Positions 1 through 7,592 of a stretch of DNA of 64,000 nucleotides are shown here, in pieces. The stretch comes from Hirschia maritima DSM 19733 (lineage in GTDB: Bacteria; Pseudomonadota; Alphaproteobacteria; Caulobacterales; Hyphomonadaceae): the NCBI RefSeq assembly GCF_000378345.1, contig NZ_KB899544.1, positions 62,001 to 126,000 on the forward strand. The letters are read 5' to 3'. The position numbers and the translations under genes are program-made. A model generated the notes under the pieces. That model was given only the letters and a program-made list of their open reading frames with translations, was not told the DNA's origin and did no database searches. Numbering within the stretch: position 1 is the stretch's first letter; each line of letters starts with the position of its first letter.

Positions 1-697
1 AAAGCGCGGTTACCCAAAAGGAAAATTTCCAGGATGGGAGCAGTTTACGCGCGCATTTGTTTGGGCGATTCCGGGTTTGATGACGGCGATTATCATTATG
101 GGAGGGATCCTTTCCGGGATGTTCACGCCGACTGAGTCTTCGGCGATCGCAGTGATCTACACAATCGCTATTGGTCTTTTCGTTTATAGATCATTGGATT
201 TGAAAACATTCCTGGAGTGTGCGCAGCAATCAGTTCGTGTAACAGCAATGATCATGATGATTGTAGCTGCCGCCTCGGCCTTCGGTTACGCCGTCGCGAT
301 TTTGGAAGCGCCCACACATCTCGCCAACATGATCACGTCTTTGACTAGCCACCCAATTGGCGTTCTGCTCATCGTGAATTTGCTTTTGCTGATATTGGGG
401 ACGTTTATGGATATGTCTCCTTTGATTGTGATCACGACACCGATTTTCTTGCCCCTAGTAATGGCTGCAGGTGTCGACCCTACTCATTTCGGGATCATCA
501 TGATGATTAATCTCGGAATTGGCTTGGTCACGCCGCCAGTTGGAGCGGTTCTGTTTGTCGGTTCTGCAGTTGGGAAGGTACCAATTGAAAAAACGATCAA
601 GACAATTTGGCCGTTCTATTTGGCGCTTGTGATTGCGTTGCTTTTCATCACGTTTGTCCCTGCTTTGTCGATGACATTGCCAAATATGTTGGGGTGA
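1..697 (+). CDS. TRAP transporter large permease (DctM-like), 3' part
   Basis: The reading frame is open from the first bases (codons start at position 2) and ends at TGA 695-697, so only the last 231 or so residues of a membrane protein are visible and the start lies upstream. The visible part has several strongly hydrophobic segments, a GMFTPTESSAIAVIY stretch and an NLGIGLVTPPVGAVLF stretch, both typical of the C-terminal half of DctM-type large permeases of TRAP transporters. Such permeases form the channel of a sodium-driven uptake system with a small permease and a periplasmic binding protein, presumably encoded just upstream. Position directly before two alginate lyases suggests uronate or unsaturated oligouronate as substrate; that is inference from context. 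Confidence 0.9.
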   Translation, partial: KRGYPKGKFPGWEQFTRAFVWAIPGLMTAIIIMGGILSGMFTPTESSAIAVIYTIAIGLFVYRSLDLKTFLECAQQSVRVTAMIMMIVAAASAFGYAVAILEAPTHLANMITSLTSHPIGVLLIVNLLLLILGTFMDMSPLIVITTPIFLPLVMAAGVDPTHFGIIMMINLGIGLVTPPVGAVLFVGSAVGKVPIEKTIKTIWPFYLALVIALLFITFVPALSMTLPNMLG

Positions 698-750
698 CAG
701 GCGATGGATCTAAATTCTATAAAATACAATACGTTTCAGAGAGATATAAA

Positions 751-1842
751 ATGAAGATGTTTGGGAGAAAGTCTTTAGTTTGTGGGGTTGCTTTGCCGCT
801 TTTGAATACTGCGTGTGCACCGGCAACTGAGGAGGTTGTTGAGACCCCTAAAGAGATTGTAGAAAATGTTGTTGAAGAGGTCGTGTATCCGTCTTCAAAG
901 TTTGATTTGAGTCACTGGTCTCTTACATTGCCTATCGCGGAGCGTGGTGGTCCCGGCGCTGATGTGATTATTGTGCCGGAGCTGCAAAATTATGAGCACC
1001 CAGATTATTTTTATTTGAACGATAAGGGGCATCTTGTTTTTATGAGCCCGAACAAAGCTGCGACCGAGGTTACTTCAACGAATACACGTAGTGAATTGCG
1101 GTATGAGAGTCGTGGTGCAGACTATTCGATTGCAGAAGACTCGCCGAAAAACAACTGGGCCATTGCAGCGAAAGATGATGCAGAGGAGTTTGATGCTATT
1201 GGCGGAAAGCTTGAAGCATCTCTTTATGTTGACCACGTGTCACTAAATGCCGGCTATCCAAATAAATCACCGGCGTATTCAATCGTCGTTGGTCAAATTC
1301 ATGCATATCAATTCCCAACGCAGGATCACGGATATGGATGGGGGAATGAGCCGCTTAAAATCTCGTACAAAAAATGGCCAAACCATGAAAAAGGATCGGT
1401 TTTCTGGACGTATGAGCGAAACTTGGATTTTGATGATCCAGACCGTATCGACATTGAGTTTCCTGTCTGGGGGAGTTCATGGGACAGTCCGGAAGATCCG
1501 GGTGACGCAGGAATCGCATTAGGTGAAGAGTTTAGCTATACGGTAAACGTGCATGAAAACACTATGTATGTGACATTCGAGGCAGAAGGTCACCCGACGG
1601 TTGAGCATCAAGTTGATCTTTCGAAAAACTATGATGAACTGGATCACCCAAACGGATATACTGGAGACTACCTTTACTACAAAGCGGGTGGTTACAACCA
1701 GTGTAGCACGAAAAATGCGCCGACATTCCGCTACCCTGCATGCCCAGGAACAGGGGATTTAGAGCGAGACATTAAAGACGGAAACTACTCTCAAGTTACG
1801 TTTACCAATTTGGTGGTTAGTGATGCGGAGCCTGTAGATTAA
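751..1842 (+). CDS. PL7 family alginate lyase, probable lipoprotein
   Basis: A 363-residue secreted alginate lyase that should cleave the polymer by beta-elimination. The ATG at 751 is preferred because it follows a GAGAGA ribosome site and gives a signal-like N-terminus ending LLNTAC, an imperfect lipobox; the frame is open further upstream (to 607) but that part overlaps the TRAP gene and has no signal peptide. Three PL7 signatures are visible in order: NTRSELRYES (RxELR strand), VVGQIHAY (QIH) and YYKAGGYNQ (YxKAGxYxQ). These carry the family's catalytic Arg, His and Tyr. The next gene is a close paralogue starting within the stop codon, so the two are co-transcribed. Endo/exo mode and M/G preference cannot be read from the sequence; QIH often goes with G or mixed specificity, but weakly. 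Confidence 0.92.
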   Translation: MKMFGRKSLVCGVALPLLNTACAPATEEVVETPKEIVENVVEEVVYPSSKFDLSHWSLTLPIAERGGPGADVIIVPELQNYEHPDYFYLNDKGHLVFMSPNKAATEVTSTNTRSELRYESRGADYSIAEDSPKNNWAIAAKDDAEEFDAIGGKLEASLYVDHVSLNAGYPNKSPAYSIVVGQIHAYQFPTQDHGYGWGNEPLKISYKKWPNHEKGSVFWTYERNLDFDDPDRIDIEFPVWGSSWDSPEDPGDAGIALGEEFSYTVNVHENTMYVTFEAEGHPTVEHQVDLSKNYDELDHPNGYTGDYLYYKAGGYNQCSTKNAPTFRYPACPGTGDLERDIKDGNYSQVTFTNLVVSDAEPVD

Positions 1843-2954
1843 TGCACCTTTTTAAAGACCAAAAGGCATATGCAGTAGTTTCCGTTTTGCTCATGTCTAC
1901 CTCAATCTCATCCTGCGCCACGTCGTCTGGTGTTTTGGAAGAGAATACGACCGAGATAGACGCAGGTAAAATTAGTTTGCAAAACCCGGCTGACAAGTTT
2001 GATTTAAGTCACTGGTCGATTACTTTGCCGGTCGATGATGATGAAAACGGAAAAGTTGATGTTGTCAATGAAGTTGATATTCAGTCCTTTCACCATTCTG
2101 ACTACTTCTACATAGATGAAGATGGGTTCATGGTTTTCATGAGCCCTAATAAAGCATCCACAACTCCAAACTCGACAAATACTCGAAGCGAATTGCGTTT
2201 CGAAAGTCGAGGTGGGAACCTTTCAATTAAGGGAAATAATCCAAAGAATAATTTTGCGTTGGCTGCGAATGAAAATGCATCGGATTATGCTGCTGTTGGT
2301 GGAAAGTTAGAGGCGACTCTTAAGGTTGACCATGTATCTAGAAATGCGGGGTACCCAGATAAAGAACCCGCATATTCAGTCGTCATCGGGCAAATTCATG
2401 CAGGCAAGCTTAAAACGAAGGTTGATGGATTTGGTTGGGGAAATGAACCCCTCAAAATTTCTTTTAAAAAGTGGCCTGATCATGAGTACGGATCTGTTTA
2501 TTGGACTTATGAGAGAAATTTGGCGGTAGATAACCCGGATCGTATCGATATCGAATATCTGGTGTGGGGGAATTCTTGGGCTGATTCAGCTACTCCAGAA
2601 CTGAAAGGTATCAAGCTAGGTGAAGAATTTAGCTACACCGTAAATATTCATGAAAATACGATGTATTTGACTTTTGAGAATGAACGATTGGGAACCAAAA
2701 CATTCAAAATTAATTTGTCTAATAATGTAGATGCAAATGGTGAGATTGACTCGTTGGACCACCCTAATGGGTACACAGGTGACTATCTCTATTTCAAGGC
2801 TGGTGCCTATAATCAATGTAGTACCAAAGATGCGCCAAGTTTTAGATATCCTGCGTGTCCTGGCACGGGAAATCTAGAGCAGGATATTATTGATGGAAAT
2901 TACACTCAAGTTTCCTTTCGGAAACTGAGTGTGAGTGAAGCAACTCCAAATTAG
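1842..2954 (+). CDS. PL7 family alginate lyase, lipoprotein, tandem paralogue
   Basis: A 370-residue second PL7 lyase. Its ATG overlaps the final A of the upstream stop codon, implying translational coupling. The N-terminus is a signal peptide with a lipobox-like SISSC, so it is probably anchored in the outer membrane or periplasm. The same three signatures occur: NTRSELRFES, VIGQIHAGK and YFKAGAYNQ. Much of the body and the Cys-containing tail (YNQCSTK, FRYPACPGTG) match the first copy closely, showing a tandem duplication followed by divergence. The unconserved N-terminal linker is rich in Glu and Thr. The pair probably provides complementary endolytic activities feeding the receptor at 3954-7262. 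Confidence 0.92.
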   Translation: MHLFKDQKAYAVVSVLLMSTSISSCATSSGVLEENTTEIDAGKISLQNPADKFDLSHWSITLPVDDDENGKVDVVNEVDIQSFHHSDYFYIDEDGFMVFMSPNKASTTPNSTNTRSELRFESRGGNLSIKGNNPKNNFALAANENASDYAAVGGKLEATLKVDHVSRNAGYPDKEPAYSVVIGQIHAGKLKTKVDGFGWGNEPLKISFKKWPDHEYGSVYWTYERNLAVDNPDRIDIEYLVWGNSWADSATPELKGIKLGEEFSYTVNIHENTMYLTFENERLGTKTFKINLSNNVDANGEIDSLDHPNGYTGDYLYFKAGAYNQCSTKDAPSFRYPACPGTGNLEQDIIDGNYTQVSFRKLSVSEATPN

Positions 2955-3012
2955 TTTGATCTTGTTGGAGCTGTGGACAAATGAGGGAATCCCTTTTCCT
3001 TCATATGACTTA

Positions 3013-3050
3013 GGTAAGTAGTGGGCTGTGTTTTAATCTCACTACTTACC
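3013..3050. terminator. Hairpin between convergent genes
   Basis: GGTAAGTAGTG at 3013-3023 pairs perfectly with CACTACTTACC at 3040-3050 over a 16-base loop. It lies between the convergent PL7 and GntR genes, where a bidirectional terminator is expected. There is only a weak T-run on either side, so it may be Rho-assisted or an mRNA 3' stabiliser. Confidence 0.5.
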
Positions 3051-3125
3051 CATTTTGATTGTACTAGTTTGAGAGTGTTGGATGAAAGGGGCAACAGGCT
3101 TTGGTTTTCGTTTTGGAGAGGGCCC

Positions 3126-3878
3126 TTAATGTCTAACGGACGATTTAAGGAATTGTTCTCTATTGCTGGATGATCTTCGCTTTGCTTCTTCAATAGCTTG
3201 TTGTTCGGAGGCATCTAAAAGAGCTTCCAATAGTCTAGCGAAGTGCTCTCTCATAGTTTTGCGGGCTCTTTCAGGGTCGCGTGATTTAAGAGCTTCCAGA
3301 ATATCGACATGTTCTTTGACGCGATGAGCTGAGTCTTCAACACAAACAGCTGCATATACTTTCTTTACGCTGTCGATCTCAGTTCTCATTCGCCAAAGGT
3401 TTTCCATAAAAAATTCATTGGCTACATTGCGTGTGGCTTTTGTTATAAGGTGATGGAAATCTCGGTCAGCTTGTTCACCATCGGCTGATTGGCCGCTGGC
3501 TTCACCCATTTTGATGATTGTGTCTTCTAGTTTGGCGATCTGCTCATCAGTGATCATGGTAGCAGCGAGCGCGGCACATTCAGATTCAAACAATAGCCGA
3601 GTTTGGGTGAGTTCGAATGCGCTCATTGGTGGTAAAACTGGTTTGCCGTTGAGTGCTTGTTCAGGCTGCTTGACGTAAACCCCTGATCCAACTTTGATCT
3701 CTACGCGCCCAATGGCTTCGAGTGAAATTTCTGCTTCACGAATGACGACGCGGCTTACATTAAACTTTGTTGCTAATTCTCTTTCTCCTGGAAGACGTGT
3801 CCCCGGCGAGTATTGCCCAGAGTCAATCATCTCAAGGATTTCATTCGCAACTTTATTATATAATCTTTGTTCAGCCAT
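3126..3878 (-). CDS. GntR family transcriptional regulator, FadR subfamily (UxuR/ExuR-like)
   Basis: A 250-residue DNA-binding regulator. An N-terminal winged helix (about residues 5-70, with PGTRLPGERELATKFNVSR and VGSGVYV) is followed by an all-helical FCD ligand-binding domain (about 90-220). The FCD class senses organic acids or sugar acids. The gene lies between the alginate lyases and the alginate receptor and is transcribed in the same direction as the receptor, 75 bases after it. Candidate operators matching the UxuR/ExuR consensus occur in the divergent region 7355-7512 and before the DUF1838 gene, so it is the natural candidate to control this locus in response to an alginate breakdown product. 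The ligand is not known. Confidence 0.9.
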   Translation of the reverse strand: MAEQRLYNKVANEILEMIDSGQYSPGTRLPGERELATKFNVSRVVIREAEISLEAIGRVEIKVGSGVYVKQPEQALNGKPVLPPMSAFELTQTRLLFESECAALAATMITDEQIAKLEDTIIKMGEASGQSADGEQADRDFHHLITKATRNVANEFFMENLWRMRTEIDSVKKVYAAVCVEDSAHRVKEHVDILEALKSRDPERARKTMREHFARLLEALLDASEQQAIEEAKRRSSSNREQFLKSSVRH

Positions 3879-3906
3879 CTATTTTGAATAGTTTTGAGAA
3901 ATTCAG

Positions 3907-3940
3907 AGCTCTGCAATCTGAATTATCAAATTGCAGAGCT
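3907..3940 (-). terminator. Hairpin between TBDR and GntR genes
   Basis: AGCTCTGCAAT (3907-3917) and ATTGCAGAGCT (3930-3940) form a perfect 11-base-pair stem with a 12-base loop directly after the receptor stop codon. No clear U-run follows in the minus direction, so it may be a partial terminator that lowers regulator expression relative to the receptor, or a stabilising 3' hairpin. Confidence 0.5.
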
Positions 3941-3953
3941 TCTGATTTAGTTC

Positions 3954-6900
3954 CTAGAACTTTCCACGAAGTCCGAAGAATACGCGTGGGCCGTAGTCGT
4001 TGACCTCATAAAGGTCGTCAGTCACGAACGCATATTGTTCTTTAGGTTGGCTGAACAGGTTGATTGCTTCTACAGAAAGCTTCAAGTTTTCAGTCAACTC
4101 ATATGAGGCACGAGCTTCCCACACACCAACGTCTCCAACGAAACGAAGGCGAGTACCATCAGATGTGAATGGTTGGAAGTAATCATCACGATACTTGTAG
4201 TTAACTTGCATGTCCAGGGCACCGATTTGGTAGTAAACTTGGGCTGAAGCTGTATGTTTAGACAGTCCTGGTAGGCCTGCTGGAGCAATAATGCCTTGTG
4301 CAGTTTGGATTACAGTTCCGTCCAGTTGAGTTTGGAACGCGTCACCATAACGGCTGTCTTCAAACTCAAAGTCAGAGTCAGCATAGTTATAGCTAACTTT
4401 CACACCCAAACCACTCAAAGCACCTGGCAAGTAGCTAAAGTTATGTGTACCTGTGAATTCTAGACCCCAGAGAGTGCTTGTTTCTTCGCTTGTTTGTTGC
4501 ACGCTAACTGGGAAAACAACTTCAGTTCCACCAAAATTGTATGTCTCGTTTTGAATGACGTTAGCAAATCCACCTTGGAAGTCTTTGTAGTAAAGACCGA
4601 AAGCTAAAATTGAGTCATCGTTTGGATACCATTCAGCACTTGCATCATAGTTCCAAGATTCAAGTGGGTCGAAACTAGGGTTACCATTGGCAACAATACT
4701 TGTGATTAGTTCTTCTGGTGATGATGCTACATCATCATCATCTGTGCCAACTGTATTAATTGTGCGGCTGAAGCCCATGTCAGCTGGATCAGGACGAGAA
4801 ATCGCTTTGAAAACACCAAAACGAAGCAGCACATCGTCTCTTGGCTCCAAAATCGCTGTCGCGCTTGGGAGCACGCTAGTGTAGTCGTGAGATTCAGATA
4901 CAAAAGCACTGTCACCAATTTCTAGCGAGAATTCTCCGCCAGATTCATTGATGGTCAAAGAAGGTCTATAGCTTGTAGATTCAACTTCAGTCTGGACAAC
5001 ACGAACACCAAAGTTACCTGAGACTGGCATGCCGCCAAGCTCTGTTTCATATCCTGACATTGCGTAGAATGAAGTTGTTGTTTCTTCAACATCTATAGTG
5101 CGGCTGCTTTCTTCGATGAGCGCTGGAATTCCAGCAGAGAAGGCACCTAGGGCTTCGCTGAAGCTTGCTTCTTCTGCATCTGGGTTTGTCAAGTACGCGT
5201 TGATGTCCCCGAGAATAGCATTCAATGAGTTTACAGAAGTGTTTGCTACACATTCTGCATCAAATGTTCCCCAAGAATTTGTGGAGCTAAGCACAGTTCC
5301 ATCATCGTCAATGTTGGTTACTAGTGCACCATTGCTGACACTGCTTAAGAAGCTGTCTTCTGGGAAGGTTGTACGACAAGCTTCGTTTGTTGAACCAATA
5401 ATGCCAACGATGCTGTCTTGCAATGCGTTGAATTGGTCTTCCAAAACGCCGTCGTCATTTGAGTCGTCAATAACTTCGCGGTTGTTGACTGTAAGCTCAC
5501 CATCGTTCTCAATTTCAAAAGAGAAGCGTCCAGAAGTAACTGCTAGTGGGTTACCTGAATCTGCTCCACCCGGTAAATCAAGGTAGTTTTGCTTGGCATA
5601 TCTTACACCAGCTTCAAATGTCGTTAGCACACCGTAATCGACATCATATTTAACATCAAAACGTCCTGAATCGATCGTGTTTTCACGGTATAGGTCATTG
5701 TCGATGCGAACACGCAAACGGTCTACGTAATTGTCGTGATCGTTAACGTCGAATTCTTCATCCAAAAGCGTGTAAACCGGCACTTGGCCCTGTGTTTCAT
5801 CATAAACGATGACAGGTGAAATGTCAGATTGAATGCGGAATTCTTGGTTGTTTTCTGTACGTTCAGTTTTTGAGCGTGCAAAGTCTGCAGATAGTGAAAG
5901 GCGATCTGAAACTTCATAAGCTACGTTAAGGCCGACACCGAGATAGTTTTCAACACGCTCGTAATTACCACCCTGGACTTCAATAGTGTTGTCGGTAACT
6001 TGGTAATAAATTGCACCACTGTCAGTGTACCCAAGAGTATCTAGTGTTGTTGCGCTAGAGTCTCCACCGATACCTTGAAGGTTCAAGCTGGTGTCATTGC
6101 GACGGAAGCCATTGAATGTTAGATCGTTACGGAGTTCTGCTTGAGAGCGTTCGGAATACTGAGCGTCAAGATTGATATCTAGACGGTCGTTGGGCTGCCA
6201 TTGGAAGGCACCAAATACAGCATCGCGTGTGTCATGCGTGTCATTTTGACGGTAGTGGCGTTGAGAAGGTGCAAATACAAAAGGTACACCTGCATCGATT
6301 GCTTGACCTGTAGCTGGATCGATAGATGTATCAACACCTTCAGTGTCGGAGCCACGAGTATCTAAGTTTTCAGCATTTCTGCGGTCATTGAAGTCATCAC
6401 AGTCATCATCACCACGGTCAGTTGTTTCTGGGTTCGTTGAAAAACCAGTAAATGTTCCGCCATTTGTTTGGTCTGTGAATTGTGCCAAGCCATCAGAAAT
6501 TAGACATGCTGGACGCGAGTTACTGGTTGGACCTGTAGAGCGGCTTTCTGCTTCTGGCTGAGAGATGTCGCTGCGTTGAACACCAAGTGATACCCCAAAA
6601 GCACCGATACCGGTCTCAAATTGGTCAACATATGATACAGTTCCACGATATCCGATGTCGCCAGCTGTTGTGCCGTCTTGGTTGAGCTGATCTGGATTGA
6701 CGTTACCTTTTAAATCAAACTGGAAACGGCGCTTTCCAAACTCTAGAGGTTTAAGTGTTTCAAGTTGGATTTGTCCAGCAACTCCACCTTCAATTTGGCT
6801 TGCGTCTTGAGTTTTGAAGATCGCAAGCTTGTTCATCAACTCAGATGGGAATTGCGAAAAGTTTACGGAGCGATCTCCTGAACCGTTTGTTGTTGCACGG

Positions 6901-7262
6901 CCATTTACAACAGTAGAAGAAAGGTAGGGGCCTAGTCCACGAATTGAGATTTCGGTCGCGCCACCATTTTCTCTGTGGGAGGCAGCACCTGTAATGTTTT
7001 CAAGAGCCTCACCAATTGAAAGTGCAGGTAGATCACCGATTTCTTCTGCAGATAAACCATCTACAATCTGCGTGCTACTTCTTTTTAAGTCGATTGAGTT
7101 TTGAATAGTCGCGCGTGAGCCGGTTACAACTATCGTGTCGAGTTTTTTTGCTTCTTCTGTTTCGGTTTCTTGAGCTAACGCAGTGGTGCCGAGAGACAAT
7201 GTGGCGGAGCTGAGTAGCGCAATTTTAAACAGGCGTGATTTTGAGTTTGGGTTGTTAGCCAT
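3954..7262 (-). CDS. TonB-dependent receptor, probable alginate oligosaccharide importer
   Basis: A 1102-residue outer-membrane receptor. The start at 7262 (MANNPNSKSR) is chosen because it gives a proper signal peptide ending in ALA-QE; the open frame extends 34 codons upstream without one. After the signal comes a TonB box region (KKLDTIVVTGSR), the plug domain (about residues 60-200, with ISIRGLGPYLSSTVVNGRAT), and a long beta-barrel ending in FFGLRGKF with a terminal Phe, as barrels do. Length and style match the Xanthomonas/Caulobacter group of large receptors for carbohydrates. Its divergent neighbours are alginate lyases and it shares their regulatory region, so alginate oligomers are the likely cargo. 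It would need TonB-ExbBD, not present here. Confidence 0.92.
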   Translation of the reverse strand: MANNPNSKSRLFKIALLSSATLSLGTTALAQETETEEAKKLDTIVVTGSRATIQNSIDLKRSSTQIVDGLSAEEIGDLPALSIGEALENITGAASHRENGGATEISIRGLGPYLSSTVVNGRATTNGSGDRSVNFSQFPSELMNKLAIFKTQDASQIEGGVAGQIQLETLKPLEFGKRRFQFDLKGNVNPDQLNQDGTTAGDIGYRGTVSYVDQFETGIGAFGVSLGVQRSDISQPEAESRSTGPTSNSRPACLISDGLAQFTDQTNGGTFTGFSTNPETTDRGDDDCDDFNDRRNAENLDTRGSDTEGVDTSIDPATGQAIDAGVPFVFAPSQRHYRQNDTHDTRDAVFGAFQWQPNDRLDINLDAQYSERSQAELRNDLTFNGFRRNDTSLNLQGIGGDSSATTLDTLGYTDSGAIYYQVTDNTIEVQGGNYERVENYLGVGLNVAYEVSDRLSLSADFARSKTERTENNQEFRIQSDISPVIVYDETQGQVPVYTLLDEEFDVNDHDNYVDRLRVRIDNDLYRENTIDSGRFDVKYDVDYGVLTTFEAGVRYAKQNYLDLPGGADSGNPLAVTSGRFSFEIENDGELTVNNREVIDDSNDDGVLEDQFNALQDSIVGIIGSTNEACRTTFPEDSFLSSVSNGALVTNIDDDGTVLSSTNSWGTFDAECVANTSVNSLNAILGDINAYLTNPDAEEASFSEALGAFSAGIPALIEESSRTIDVEETTTSFYAMSGYETELGGMPVSGNFGVRVVQTEVESTSYRPSLTINESGGEFSLEIGDSAFVSESHDYTSVLPSATAILEPRDDVLLRFGVFKAISRPDPADMGFSRTINTVGTDDDDVASSPEELITSIVANGNPSFDPLESWNYDASAEWYPNDDSILAFGLYYKDFQGGFANVIQNETYNFGGTEVVFPVSVQQTSEETSTLWGLEFTGTHNFSYLPGALSGLGVKVSYNYADSDFEFEDSRYGDAFQTQLDGTVIQTAQGIIAPAGLPGLSKHTASAQVYYQIGALDMQVNYKYRDDYFQPFTSDGTRLRFVGDVGVWEARASYELTENLKLSVEAINLFSQPKEQYAFVTDDLYEVNDYGPRVFFGLRGKF

Positions 7263-7363
7263 GACCTTTTGAAATTCTCCCTTGAATCCTGTGGACCGCC
7301 ATTTGCTTTGTTTTTTTGTTGGCGTAGGTAAAGGAAGAACCAATAAGCAAAATGTGTCAACCA

Positions 7364-7399
7364 ATTGGTATGCGATTACGCATGAATTGGTATGCTAAA
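7364..7399. promoter_or_regulatory. Two UxuR/ExuR-like operator boxes, 22 bp apart
   Basis: ATTGGTATGCGATT (7364-7377) and ATTGGTATGCTAAA (7386-7399) each match 11 of 14 positions of ATTGGTATACCAAT, the operator known for enterobacterial UxuR/ExuR (GntR/FadR family). The 22 bp spacing is about two helical turns. A palindrome ATGCG-ATTA-CGCAT (7370-7383) lies between the half sites. They lie 100-140 bp upstream of the receptor start. Binding by the GntR protein at 3126-3878 is inferred. Confidence 0.55.
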
Positions 7400-7488
7400 G
7401 TTGGGATTATCCAAAATATGTAGCGAAAATGTCACAAATACCGGATGAAATAGAGGCGAATTGGGGCTTTTGATAAAATAGGCCGCAA

Positions 7489-7502
7489 ATTGGTAGGTCA
7501 AA
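7489..7502. promoter_or_regulatory. Third UxuR/ExuR-like box
   Basis: ATTGGTAGGTCAAA matches 10 of 14 consensus positions and lies just upstream of the TTGACA of the PL6 promoter. The following AATTGGTTGACA (7501-7512) is the exact reverse complement of TGTCAACCAATT at 7355-7366, so the divergent region is framed by mirror-image elements. Confidence 0.45.
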
Positions 7503-7506
7503 TTGG

Positions 7507-7534
7507 TTGACAAATTTGACTGTAGAGATACTGT
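7507..7534 (+). promoter_or_regulatory. Candidate promoter of the PL6-PL17-MFS operon
   Basis: TTGACA at 7507-7512 is followed after 16 bp by TACTGT (7529-7534). It lies about 60 bp before the PL6 start and overlaps the operator-like AATTGG repeats, so a repressor bound there would block it. Confidence 0.45.
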
Positions 7535-7592
7535 CCTCAAATTCAAAAATAAGAATAAGCAAAAAAAGTTGTTGAGTCGGGAGGTTTGAGAA

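Noticed and set aside
607-750. Longer start for the first PL7 gene
   Set aside because: The 48-codon extension overlaps the TRAP gene in another frame, has no secretion signal at its start and ends before the clear ribosome site and signal peptide at 751.
5098-5586. Long plus-strand frame inside the first receptor gene
   Set aside because: It is the complementary shadow of the receptor; its composition is Ser/Ala-rich low complexity without domains.
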